From Lichenostomus cassidix (Eukaryota; Chordata; Aves; Passeriformes; Meliphagidae): a stretch of 64,000 nucleotides of DNA. The stretch is from positions 24,546,558 to 24,610,557 of the forward strand of contig CM039211.1 of NCBI GenBank assembly GCA_008360975.2, given 5' to 3'. The position numbers and the translations under genes were made by a program. Below, in pieces: positions 36,395 through 47,830 of the stretch. The notes under the pieces are model-generated. The model ran no database searches and was not told the origin of the DNA. It saw nothing but the letters and a program-made list of their open reading frames with translations. Within the stretch, counting starts at the first letter, position 1. Every line of letters starts with the position of its first letter.

Positions 36395-36452
36395 TTCTTG
36401 TGCAGTGCTCTGGGACCTTGTGTGAAGGGCGCTATATAAGTATAGGGATTGG
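36395..36452 (+). mobile_element. Ancient LINE/SINE-like 3' tail
   Basis: GTGCAGTGCTCTGGGACCTT then GTGTGAAGGGCGCTATATAAG resembles the shared tail GTGAAAGGCGCTATATAAAT found at the 3' end of old amniote L3/CR1-type LINEs and related SINEs. Only the tail is recognisable and the exact family cannot be fixed without a search. Confidence 0.5.
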
Positions 36453-39400
36453 ATTGGCTGAAAAATTCTTTTTGACTTCATCAGGCTGTTAATCCTGCAT
36501 GCCTGTGGTGATAAACCCAGAAAATCCCAGATAATCCTATATAATATTCAGGCAGGGCTGGCAACAGTTATAAATACATATCAAACTGTCAAAAACCATT
36601 ACCATTTAGACTACTCTGCAGTCCTTTCCAAATTACATTAGAATATCCAGGCTTGACTTCAACTCCTCTCCCCCACACCCCTTTTCTTCCCTCTTAATGA
36701 CAGGTGCTAAGCCTGTAGCTTAGCTTGCCAGCATAATAATGCATGTTTCCTGAACACCTACCTTTTTACTACAGCTCTGTGTTTACCCTGGTCCCCTTCT
36801 GTATGACTCACAGGCACAGTGAGTAGCTGTAGTTCTGTACATAAACAAACAATTTTTGGCAGTTTTCAAAACTAAAGCATCCCACTGCCAAAAGGCTTCT
36901 GTTTACCACACAGAACAAATGTTGTTACTACTGCAGTTCCAAAACTGCATCTTAAATACATCCTTTCATAAAAATGCTGTGGTAGTCTTAATGTCTAATT
37001 AGATATATAACAAAATAACAGAAGAGGTTTTTCTTTTTCTTTTTCAATTTCATCTTGGATGATAGACAAAGATAAATAACAGTTTAGCATCTGCATTGTT
37101 CCACATGAACTCTGTACTGAATAAAATTATAATTATCACAAAAATGTTAGTCCTCCTGATAAGATGAAAAGCCCATACTCCCTCCAAACTGCCCACTTGT
37201 CCTTCTCCCCACCTTATAAGGGGGGAATACTCATCAATACAAGACAGAATGTACCTGACAACCACAGTGGCTGAGTACTTACACCAGTGTAAACTGGGGA
37301 TATTTCAGCTCAGGTCAGTGGAACGGCTCTGGAAAGAGATTAAATACTTTTTCTCAGAAATAGATAAGAAATGCATTATGCCATTGTTTTCAGTGCTAGT
37401 TTTTTCACTTGGCTGTATATACAAGGGTTCAGGCAGGTACTCAGGCTGAGAAAAACTGCAACCAAAACACTTCACACCCGAAGTTTTTGAAAGAGATCAG
37501 GTCTTGGAACACAACCTTATTCTAAAACCTTTTGATCTCATTCTTTCAACCGAATAAAGTTCAGATTTTACTCACTCTGTCATGGGGAGTGCATGTCCTA
37601 TCTGCTTTCTGTCTGGAAACTTTTTGCAGCATGTTGAGAAATAAAAGAGCGGCTAGATATTTCCTGTCTTCTAACATAAAATATTTCTATAACTCTTTAC
37701 TTGCAAGTATCCCACTGTCACTGCTGTACTATATTTCATTTCTTCATTCTTCCAACACTGAGCACATTTATTTGGCCATGGACTGAAAGAGCTGCATTCC
37801 TGAACAGGCTAAAGTCAGCCCTAGCTGATATTAAATTCCTGCTGGTGGAGTCCTCTGGTGGTGGATCCTCTTCACCTGCATGGAGAGGAGATCACTCACA
37901 GTCAGGTTCTTTCCTTCCATTCCCTTCCCCTCACCAACTAAAATCTCTCTCTCTTCCTGTTCTTTCACTGGTTCTATAGAACATTTTACTTTAACACTGA
38001 AGACACATTGGCCAGAAGCTACCAGCCTGCTCTTTTAATTTTCCTGAAAATGGGAATTTGACTCTGTAATACACTAATGTTTGCATGTGTTGCATTGCAG
38101 CACACTGTAATTACATGTAGTGGAACTGAGGGAACGACAGTGGGACACACCTGGGATGCAGAGAAGAATGTTGTGGGATTCCATCCAAATGTCCCAGTAC
38201 TTCTACATAATATGTGAAAATACAGACTTGTGTTAGTACACTGATCATGACACCACTACCTCCCTGTTCCTCACCACTGTGAAATCATGTCTGCTCTTGC
38301 AGGTGCCCAGAAGGCATCACAGGAAAAGCCTGACATCTTATGGGTTAAACACTTCACCTTGGAAACCATGACCATTTGCACTGGTATTATGCTGGCAGTA
38401 AAAACCATTTCACAATATTTCATGGTGGCATCTAATTTGCTCCAAATGGTCCTTACCTAAACATGAAGGCAGAGAGATGCAGTGGAATAAAATAACGTAT
38501 GGCAGTGTGGAAACTAAAGCCAAGATCCTGAGAAATATTGCAACACCTTAGTACTAAAGGGAATGGTGGTGTCTCTACCTACTCTCTCTATCCAATATGT
38601 AACTTCACAGTCTGTAAGAGCAGAGAGTTAGGGGATGAATTTGTGGTTTCTGGGCCTGTACAGGATGTAAAACAAGCCTTTTTAATTTAGAATGTTCTTA
38701 CCTCAGAGTAGATGAGTTCCTCCTGGTTGATATCTCTGAAGAGGCCGTATGAAGAGTGAAAATTACTGAAATGTGAATCCAAAGACAAATTGTGACTATG
38801 GCTGCCTAAAAGCTTTGCAGGTCCCCAGGCTAGCAAGCATCATTTACATTGGCATTTTTTGAGTCCATGCAACGAGATGCAAAGAAAGAAGACAAATCTT
38901 ACTGGAAGGACTTGAGATTTTCTCTTTTTATGTGTAATGTTCCATGTCTTTGTGCTTGTGTAAGTATTAAAGGCAGAGGTGTGGTTACAGGCAGGGCAAT
39001 GTGCTGTGTTCATTTCCGATTCACAATTTAGATCTTCCCCTTCTCTTGAAAATCAAAGATGGGTATGCCTGCTTTTCAGGCCCTTGGAGTAGTAACAGAC
39101 ATTTTAGGTTTAACTAAACAGAGAGAAAATGCATAGATCTTTACAAAATTCAGAAAATTTGTTTGTTTGTTATTTTTAGAAATCAGAGGTTTTCTGGCTC
39201 AGTTTTGCAAATACAAATGTATTTTGGACCTCAGGTTCTTAAGTATTTGTCTTTTTTAGCTCAACCATCTTTCATCACACCCTATAAATAAAAGAGAAGA
39301 TATTATTTCTTTCTTAAAGTTGGAGAATATGGACACAGAGATTCTCAGTGGTTGCACTATACTCCCTCAAGAAGAAAATGATAGCTAGGGAGTAACATTT

Positions 39401-39928
39401 TTTGTTACCAAGAACCTGTCAGCAGCCTGCTGCAGTGTAGATTAAGTACTGCATATCTTTTTTGCCAGTTCAGAGTAATTCAGTTTCCAATTCTGCCTTT
39501 CTACAGAGTCAGCAACTACTCTTTGAATCAAAAAGATAAACCGAAAGAAGTTTGCACTCAGACTTCTTTCTCTCCTAAAGATTTATTTCTTTCTTCTATT
39601 AAGAGTCTTCCTAAATGAGTGCAAATAAAATACTCTAGATCTTACACAGTTCCTTATGGTTAAGGAAGTGCTTAGCGTGTTGTTTCCATTACGGATTATA
39701 GCACTGGTGTCCTGTAATGGTGCACTGTGGAATTCAACTACTTTTTTGTCTGTCAGAAGACAAAAACTGTCTTGTCCTCCCAAACCCCAAACATATACAG
39801 AGCATGTTTAGCTAATTCATGCTGCACTGTATGGGCTAGGAACTGGAAATAATTCTTATCAACTGTATGATATTGACATGTTGGTGGATTTTGTGTCCAC
39901 AGACACGAGTGTATTTGACTTTGAAACC
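36453..39928. other. Unique AT-rich non-coding sequence
   Basis: No gene or classified repeat was recognised. Open frames are short and on both strands. TTACCTAAAC near 38454 is a weak minus-strand donor look-alike without a supported exon. Confidence 0.55.
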
Positions 39929-40233
39929 TAGAATCATAGAATTATAGAATATCCTGAGCTGGAAAGGACCCACCAGGTTCATTGAGTCCAACTCCTGCTC
40001 CTGCACAGGACATCCCCAAGAGTCACACCATGTGCCTGACAGTATTATCCAAATAATTCTTGAACCCTGGCAGGGTTCCTTCCTAGAGAACCCTGACCAC
40101 TTCCCTAGGAGCACTGTTCTAGTCCAGCCACAGTGCCCAGCCACCCTCTGGGAGAAAAACCTTTTCCTAATATCCAACCTAAACCTCTTCCTGACACAAC
40201 TTCAGGCCATTCCCTGTGGTTCTGTCACTAGTC
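39929..40233 (-). mobile_element. CR1 LINE, 3' part (interrupted copy)
   Basis: The plus strand begins GAATCATAGAATTATAGAAT (reverse complement of the CR1 terminal repeats). It follows with ATCCTGAGCTGGAAAGGACC, the 3' untranslated region, and the end of ORF2 (CTAATATCCAACCTAAACCT; ACAACTTCAGGCCATTCCCT). It stops abruptly at CTGTCACTAGTC, mid-ORF2, and the same copy resumes at 40779. This subfamily differs at its 3' end from the copy at 46925. Confidence 0.88.
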
Positions 40234-40778
40234 TGATACCTGATGATTTTTTGTCTTCTCTTTTTATACCCATTTTTGTACAATTTTATACCCTTTCCCT
40301 TTCCTTGTACCCTTTACACACACTCTTTATACTTTAGCCCCACACACTCGTAATTCTTGTAGTCTGATATTTAGCTTAGTTTGGGTGTTTTGCAAAGTGG
40401 GAAGACCAAACATTCACAGTAGGAGGCCAAGAGCTCTATACTATCTCAGAACTAGAGGCTCCAGACTTGGACAGAGTGTCTCTCACAGGAATATATTTTG
40501 TAAACTAGTCTCATTTTGGGGAGGGGGGGCGGGGGGGAGAGGTAACCAGAATAGGGGGACAATTACTTCATCTATTAAGTTTCTTATTGGGCATTTTAGG
40601 TAGATATGCTATTTTGCAAGGTCCATAAAACTGTATACCCTTGATAAGGGGTGTGTTTCTCAGCATGTTTTCACCTTTGACGAACTGTGCACCTAGGATC
40701 CCATATAAAACCAAGGTAATACCCTTTTTCCCTTTGCTGCTGTGTCTGCTTCATATTTCTACCAGCCAAAAGGCAACA
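40234..40778. mobile_element. 545-bp insertion splitting a CR1 copy, LTR-like
   Basis: The CR1 sequence breaks at GTCACTAGTC and picks up again at ACCACAGAGAAGAGATCAG, which are adjacent in CR1. The 545 bases between begin TGATACC and end GGCAACA, giving TG...CA termini as in an LTR. Inside are a pyrimidine-rich left part, a G-rich run (40518-40539) and CATATAAAACC (40704-40714), a TATA-like box about 70 bases from the right end. No AATAAA follows it and no clear target duplication is visible, so orientation and class stay open. A solo LTR of an unrecognised family is the best guess. Confidence 0.5.
40518..40539 (+). other. G-rich run with G-quadruplex potential
   Basis: Runs of 4, 7 and 7 G separated by single bases (GGGGAGGGGGGGCGGGGGGG). 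The long runs can supply four G-tracts. It lies inside the insertion that splits the CR1 copy. Confidence 0.6.
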
Positions 40779-41530
40779 CATAACCACAGAGAAGAGATCA
40801 GTGCCTATCTCTCCTCTTTCCCTCATGAGGAAGTTGTAACTGCAGTGAGGTCTCCCCTCAGTCTTCTCCAGGCTGAACAGACCAAGTGACCTCAGCCACT
40901 CCTCACAAGGCTTCCCCTCAATGCCCTTCACCATCCCCATGCCCTCCTTTGGACTCTCTCTAACAGCTCAATGTCTTTTCTGTGTTGTGGCACCCAAAGC
41001 TACCCCCAGCACTGGAGGTGAGGGTGCCCCAGAGCAGAGCAGAGAAGAGCAGAGCAGAGCAGGACAATCCCCTCCCTTGCCCAGCTGGCCATGCTGTGCC
41101 TGATGCACCCCAGGACACGAATGACCCTCCTGACTGCCAGGGCAGTGCTGGCTCATGTTCACCTTTCCATAAACCAGGACCCTCAGGTGTCTTCCCACTG
41201 TGCTCTTTTCCCAGCATTTCACTCCCCAGTCTGTACATCCAGGGTTGCTCCATCCCAGACGCAGAATCTTGCCATTGTTAAATGTCAGGTGGTTGGTGAG
41301 TGCACAGCTCTCTAATTTGTAGAGGTCTCTCTGCAGGGCCTGTCTTCCTTCAAGGGAATAGACACCTCCTTCCTATTTAATGTCGATGGTAAACTTACTC
41401 AGTATCCCTTCAAGTCCTGTGTTGAAGTCATTTATGAAAGCATTGAAGAGAACTGGGCTTAAAATGGATCCCTGTACAACCCCAGTAGTGACAGCTCAAC
41501 AGCCTGATATAACCCCATTTACTAAGATGA
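40779..41530 (-). mobile_element. CR1 LINE ORF2 C-terminal part (interrupted copy)
   Basis: This continues the copy that starts at 39929. On the minus strand the DNA encodes the C-terminal part of CR1 ORF2, downstream of the reverse transcriptase core. Recognisable pieces are LRSLGLFSLEKTEGRPH (about 40815-40890), LVYGKVNMSQHCPGSQEG (about 41110-41165) and, near the far end, the DNA for the ALQSSPG-like consensus at CCCTGTACAACCCCAGTAGTG (antisense). Frameshifts and stops show it is dead, and it is 5'-truncated near 41530. A pentanucleotide AGAGC has expanded inside it (41031-41062). Confidence 0.88.
41031..41062. repeat. (AGAGC)n expansion within CR1
   Basis: About six AGAGC/AGAGA units where CR1 normally has a single CAGAGTAGAG-like stretch. 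It is a microsatellite seeded by the transposon sequence. Confidence 0.8.
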
Positions 41531-44500
41531 TTCCATGTCCTTTATGCATGCATGTGAAACAGACAAATGTATAAGAAATCATAAATAGAGGAAATTATTG
41601 TGATTTGCAGCTGATACTGGTAGCTCAGAACAAATGGACTGTTGCTGTCTGTTTCTACAGAACAAAAGATTCATTTTCCCATTTGTCACCAGCCTGTGGC
41701 ATAGTGTTTCTGTGCTTGGAAGCAGGTGAGTGTAGAAAGATATGAGTCAGTCAGCTCTGGAGCATATTCTGGAATAAACAGATATTTATTTACTTTCTTT
41801 TCCTATTTTTTTTTATTTCTTCTGCACTTGTTGGTTTTCATACACAGATCTCACTAGTCAGTGCTGTAAAATAAAGCAACCATTCAAAAGGTAACCAGCC
41901 ATAGTATTTTTTGGAATGATTGAAAGTATGAACAAAATCCAATTGTGTGAGCCAAGATAAATTCTGGTGAGAGCAGCACACACAAAGAATTGCTGATTTT
42001 ATTCAGTCCCAGTAAAAACATGCCTGCTCAGCTTAAGGGGGCTGACTTTGCCCAGTGAACAAAACAGTTGAAAAATATGTACAGCCATCTAAGAGCAAAA
42101 AAAAAGATGAAATCAGTGCAGTACCTTGCTTTAAACCAGTGGCAGAACTGCGAGCAGTTACTCTGTTGCACCCATGAAATGACGTGTCTGAGCTAAGCAG
42201 CACAATCCACAACAGGTCTATCTGGTTAACTGGAATGCAAACACCTCTTCTCCCTGTGGGATTGCAGTCTCCTGCAACATATTAAGCAAGAAATTCAAAA
42301 CTAGAGCCCAGTATCTAACATTCATAAAGCAGAAGAATCCACAAAAAATATGTCCCCCCCATATGCAAACCTGCTGGAGCAGAGCAGGGAGGCTGGAGCC
42401 ACCTTCACACCAGGTGTGCTGCATCTGCCAGGTGTGAGGTCAGCATTTGCTGTGGGTGGAAGAGCAAAGCCTCAGGCACAGTAAGTTCAGTGAGCAGTCC
42501 TGTTGGTGAGGTGACTGCGAGGGGCCAGAGAAGGGGCTGTGTCCCCAGAGGCTGCAGGGCAGTGCTGAGCTGTGCTGTCCCACATGCCTCTGCCTGAAGC
42601 TGGATACACCTTCATCCCAGAACTGGCAACAAGGGGGGCATGGAGGGTCCCTCAGGAGCAAGCAGTGGCTGACGACAAATCATTAGGAGATATAATTTCT
42701 CATGCCTAGTGGTGCTCCTGTGGTGTTTGTGCATGACTTCCACTTCTAGGGAGACACTAGCTGAGGCAAAAGGCCCTAATTTCTATTTTCAGAGGACAAA
42801 GCAAGCCATAGCAGAAGCTCGCTCACCTTGCCTACAATGACTATGGGGTTTTTTCCCTCTAGTCTCCAGGGGACTGATACTGTTGAATTTCCCTCGACTT
42901 TAAGACAGATTGTATTGTTTTCTTAGAGAAAGAGATACGAATGTTTGAAAAACATAAGAGATACCTCTAGGTCTTCAGGATTAGTGCTACTCACAAAAAC
43001 TTCAGTTCTCCAGCTTCCAGAGAACAGTGTAATTAGCAGTGTAATTAAATACATCATTTTTACTCAAGTTGCTCAGCTTCTCTCTGCTTTTGGTTTGTTT
43101 TCATGTGTAAACAGGATTTATGAATTCATCCTTTGTCTATGAGCATTCCCAGTTACTCCTTTACCCCACTGATTGAAAGAGTCATCAGTTTCAATCACAT
43201 CTAACACAGATGTTGTAGGTCATTAAACACCTACAGGTTTTGCAAAAATAGCTGCCACATTAAGAACTGAGAAGCTGTAAATTCCTCCTTTTTTAGGATA
43301 AAGGCTAAAGCATAGACTAGTGTTTCCACACAAGATGAAACTAACAATTTTTTTAGATACAAAAGTCACAACACACAACTAAAGACACAGAGGTACTTCT
43401 GGCACACAGAGAGCTGCTTCCCAGATTATATTTTCTCCTTCCTCACAGGAGGAGATGACACAATAAGCTGCAGCAACACCTCTGCAGTTTTATCACAGCT
43501 CTTTAAATAGTAATTGTTTTTCTTAGGATCTGAAAAATAAAGCCAAGCAACCAAACAACAAATTGGCTATTCATTACTTAGTAGCTATTAAGGAACATGG
43601 GGTCTTTTTCCAATAAGATTTTGGAGAGAGCTCAGATATATGTCTTGCAGATAAATTTAAAAAAAAAATTAGTTTGCCTCAGTTGCATTGAGCAGGAGTA
43701 GTGATGGCCTGAATTATGATTTTTGCACATGTGACATGCATAATACATTTAAATTCTCAGTTTAGAGGAAACCACCACACAGTTTTGATTAGCATCAGCT
43801 CCTGGATTAATCCCTTTCTCCTTACTACTTGCCAGATCTCACAGGTCTCCATGCTTATGAACTTTTGCTGCATGGGGCTTGTACACTGAAATAAACTCAG
43901 TCAGACTGCTCCCGAGCTCTCTGCTCCTTGACCAGCCATACAAGAGAAAGTGAAATCTCTCTCCCCCTTGCACAAAGGCAGCAAGACATGCATGTCCCTA
44001 CTCAACAGCAGGGCACATGAAAAGATACCCTGTACCCATTCACCACACTGATGAAGTGCAAGAATACAGAAAACACGATAGTTCTGTGACCCAAATATTC
44101 TTCTATTTGCTACATTGGAAATAAAATTCCACCTGGTTTCCCTTTTGCCAGCATCCTTATGCACTGTAACACTTTTTTTTTTTAATGGGATGTCTATTGT
44201 CACCATAATAACATTAATTTAATCAGCTTTTAAATAAGCCAATTATTCTTTATACATATTAGACCTAAATATTAATTACATGATGTAGCTTAGACATATC
44301 TTTTTCCAGGAAACAGTGCAGTGCCAGTGTTAATACTTCTCAATATGTATTCATAGCTGATAGATATTTTTTTCTGCCAAATTCCATGAATCAGTGTAAT
44401 TTCTTTTCTACATTTCCCATACTTATTTTTTTTAAAGTAAGAACATAACCCCATTGTCTTTCTTGGCAGGGTGCTCTGAGCATCTTTACATTTGACTGGA

Positions 44501-46924
44501 AATAGCATAAGTAAAAAAATAATCTGTCTGTCTTTATAGAGTTTGCAAATTCTCTGGTGTTCTGTGTTTGACACAGTACTTTCTTTCAGTGTCTCCAGGA
44601 TTTATTTCCTTCTATTCCACTAGTTTATATTCTTATTGTATTTGCTATGATCAGGCTTTTTAAGATTAACATAATCAAAGTATTATTTTGCAAAAAATTA
44701 AACGTTCTTTCTAAAGCCTAGCATATCAGAGTAAATATTTTCAACCTTTAAATCTCTCTACAGGTATTGTCAAATAATTTACCCATTATCCATCACAACC
44801 AAAATAGATATAAGTGATTTAATACTTAAAGGGAAGAATTCTCATTGAGAATGAAGAGGACAACATTTTATAGCACAAGAACCATCTCATCTGATACTTG
44901 CTGCTCAAGACCAATCCACCTGACTCAACCCACACTTCGTTTTTTTTCCTGTGAACTCAGACATTCCTGGCACCCAGTATTAATTGGTAGAAAGAATAGA
45001 CTGAATTCTTGCCTCTCTCAAACTGGACAGACTATTCCTACTTAGAAACTACAGCAATTTTATTTCTATGCAGGCAAGTAGGTACAGATACACACATAGA
45101 TGTACATATGATAATAGAGATTTACACATTTGAAAATTGTTAGGTTTTTAAGCGGAATTTCACATTGACATCACTGTAAAAAGGAATTTTCTAGTCTATG
45201 AATACTCTGGGAAAATTAACAAGTTAAAACAATTACATCTGAAATTTTACTCTAATATTAAAATGACTGTTCAAAGCTAGAACACTTAAAACCATGTGCT
45301 ACAGGTAGCTATATTGGATTTGAACACATGCCTGACCCTGTTCTTTAAGTGTTCATGTTCTTCAAACAAGTTGAAATTGAAACTTTTCTAGCAGGGATCT
45401 CAGTGCAAGCCTGTTGAAATAATCAGCATTAAATCAACATGGTTTAACATTTGCTTAGTGACATAATTCTTAAGTAGCACAAACCCAATGCAGCTGCGTA
45501 GACTTCAGGAATGGCACAGTATCATCTTGACAGAATATAAAAACAAAGGGGTTTTTGTTTTTTTGTTTGGTTTTTTTGTGTGTTAAAAGCCTTTATTGGA
45601 TATCTGATCAAAACTTCTGAAATTAGTTTTTTGACTCTCCACACAGTAAGTATTCATGGTATTTTATTGATTAGTATGTAGTGTTTACTACCATTACCAT
45701 CATAAATTTGAAAACTGAAATGTAGGTTTCAGAAAAAGCTGGGATCAGAGAATAAAAGTAAGTCAGAATTTGAATTTGAGGTTCCTTAATAACTCAGCTG
45801 AGTACATCAAGGCAGCCCTTCTGTGATAATAAGGTCACTAGAAGAACCATATAAAAGATAATCAGAAAAAATTAAATTGAAGGAAAAAAGGTACTAGTAC
45901 AGAGCAACTGTTGCACATTGGTGAGTCCCACACTTCATTTTTTTCATATATCACTGAAATTTCACAAAAGTAGCTGTGACTGAGAGGACAGAGTTTTCGT
46001 TCTAAATTATTAATAATAGGAGGATTTTGGCAGATGTAATGCATCTAAGTACTTTTGTTGGTAGTTTAAGAGCTGCTGAAGCAGGAAGTAAAATCACTTG
46101 CAACACTTGGAAGGCCTGAGATGAGAAAACTTCAAAAGGTGTATAAAAATGGCTGGAATCTATGTATCTGAGTAGGGCTGAAATTAATAATATTCAATGG
46201 ATACTAGCAGGACATTTTAGAAAGTGTAATAAAACATTTGTCACGTCATATGTTGCCATAACCCTTCAACAAATTGCTGATAAATAAAAACAAAAAAACC
46301 CCTCTCATTTTCTTCAGGTGCTATGATACTTAACAGATTTAAAATGTGTTTAATTATTTCTTTTCCCCTCTTGCCTTAGCTTGCAAAAATATTCTTTTTC
46401 TAAATGTGTTGGTCCCTCAGAGTTAAATAAAATCCTTGTAAACTGAAGCAGCTACAAGGTGAAGTTGTGTTGACTTCTTTCACTGATTACCTTACCAAAG
46501 TGAAAAGGCAATGCTAAGAATTCCTGTTTCTGTTTGGTTGGAAGTTGGCGCAGTTACAGGCCTAGTTACATTGTACCTCCATGGATGGTTGTTTGCTTAA
46601 GCTAGAGGTGTTTCTCTGCAAAGTTGGGTATTCTGGTTACTGGAAGTTTAGTGAAAGAAGATCTGTACAAAACAGTCTCTGTGCAACCACACCTAGAGGC
46701 TGAGAGGCTGCATTGGGCCCTGGAACTACCAGGAATTACAAACTAGGGGAGGTAGAAACCCTTCATTTTTATTTGCTGTCTGAGGTGAATCTCTACCAAG
46801 GCTTGCACTGTTGATGGCAATGCAGATTCTGTAAGGAAGTGGCTGCTTTCACCACACAAAACAACTATCAAAACAGCTGCTGTTTGGGTGATAATGGCCT
46901 CCTTCATACTTTTTCAGACCACAG
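41531..46924. other. Unique AT-rich non-coding sequence
   Basis: No gene or classified repeat was recognised. A GC-richer stretch lies at about 42360-42680. A short duplication built on CAGTGTAATTA lies near 43025-43048. Open frames are short. Confidence 0.55.
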
Positions 46925-47830
46925 TCATAGAATCATAGAATCACAGAATTACAGAAAGGCTTGTGTTAGAAGGGACATTAAAAATCATATAGTTCCAACC
47001 CAACTGTCCACTAGACCAGCTTGCTTAAAGTCCCATCTAGCATGGCCTTGAACACTCTCAGGGATGGGAACAACCTCTCTGGTCAGCCTGTTCCAGTGCC
47101 TCCCCATCCTCACAGTGAATAATTTCTTCCTAATATCCAATTTAAACCTCATCTCTTTCAGTTTAGAGCCATTACCCCTTGTCTTATCCCTAGAGGCCCT
47201 TGCCCAAAGTGCCTTTCCAGCTTTTCAGAAAGCCCTCTTTAGGTATTGGAAGACTTGCTATAAGGTCTCTCCAGTCTTCGTTCTCCAGACTAAACAACCC
47301 TAATCCTCTCAGCCACAGGAGAGGTGCTCGATCCCTCTGATCATCTCTGTGGCCCTGACCCAGACTTGCTCCAACAGGTCTATGTCCTTCCTTTCTGGGA
47401 CCCCAGAACTGATGCAGAGTTCCAGGTGGGTCTCACCAAAGCAGAGCAGAGGGGCAGAATCCCCTCCCTTCCCTGCTGCCCACACTGCTCTGGATGCAGC
47501 CCAGGACACGTTTGGCTTTCTGGGCTGTGAGTGCACATGGCTGGGTCATGTCCAGCCTCTCACCCACCAGCACCCCAAGTCCTTCTCACAGGGCTGGTTT
47601 TGATCCATACTCCACCCAATCTCTGTTTGATCCATTCTCTGCCCTGTCTATTTCTGAAGTTTATATTGGGATTATCCCCAAGTGCAGCACCTTGCACTTG
47701 GCCTTTTTGAACTTCAGGAGGCTTGCACAGGTTCACGCCTCTCGAGCCTATCAAGGTCTCTTCCCTAACGTGTCAACTGCACCACACATCTTGTTGTCAT
47801 CCATCTACCATAAAATTAGTAAACAGACTG
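46925..47830 (-). mobile_element. CR1 LINE, 3' end and ORF2 C-terminus
   Basis: The longest uninterrupted CR1 copy in the window. The plus strand starts TCATAGAATCATAGAATCAC, the antisense terminal repeats, then the short 3' untranslated region (AGAAGGGACATTAAAAATCA) and the ORF2 C-terminus in reverse. The minus-strand frame at 47309-47536 reads RKDIDLLEQ and RATEMIRGIEHLS, close to the CR1 consensus (KKDMDLLERVQRRATKMIRGLEHLS). Further upstream the match runs through GATCCATACTCC, AAGTGCAGCACCTTGCACTT and CGTGTCAACTGCACCACACA to about 47830, where similarity is lost. The copy is 5'-truncated before the catalytic reverse transcriptase motifs and carries stops. It cannot be active. Confidence 0.92.
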
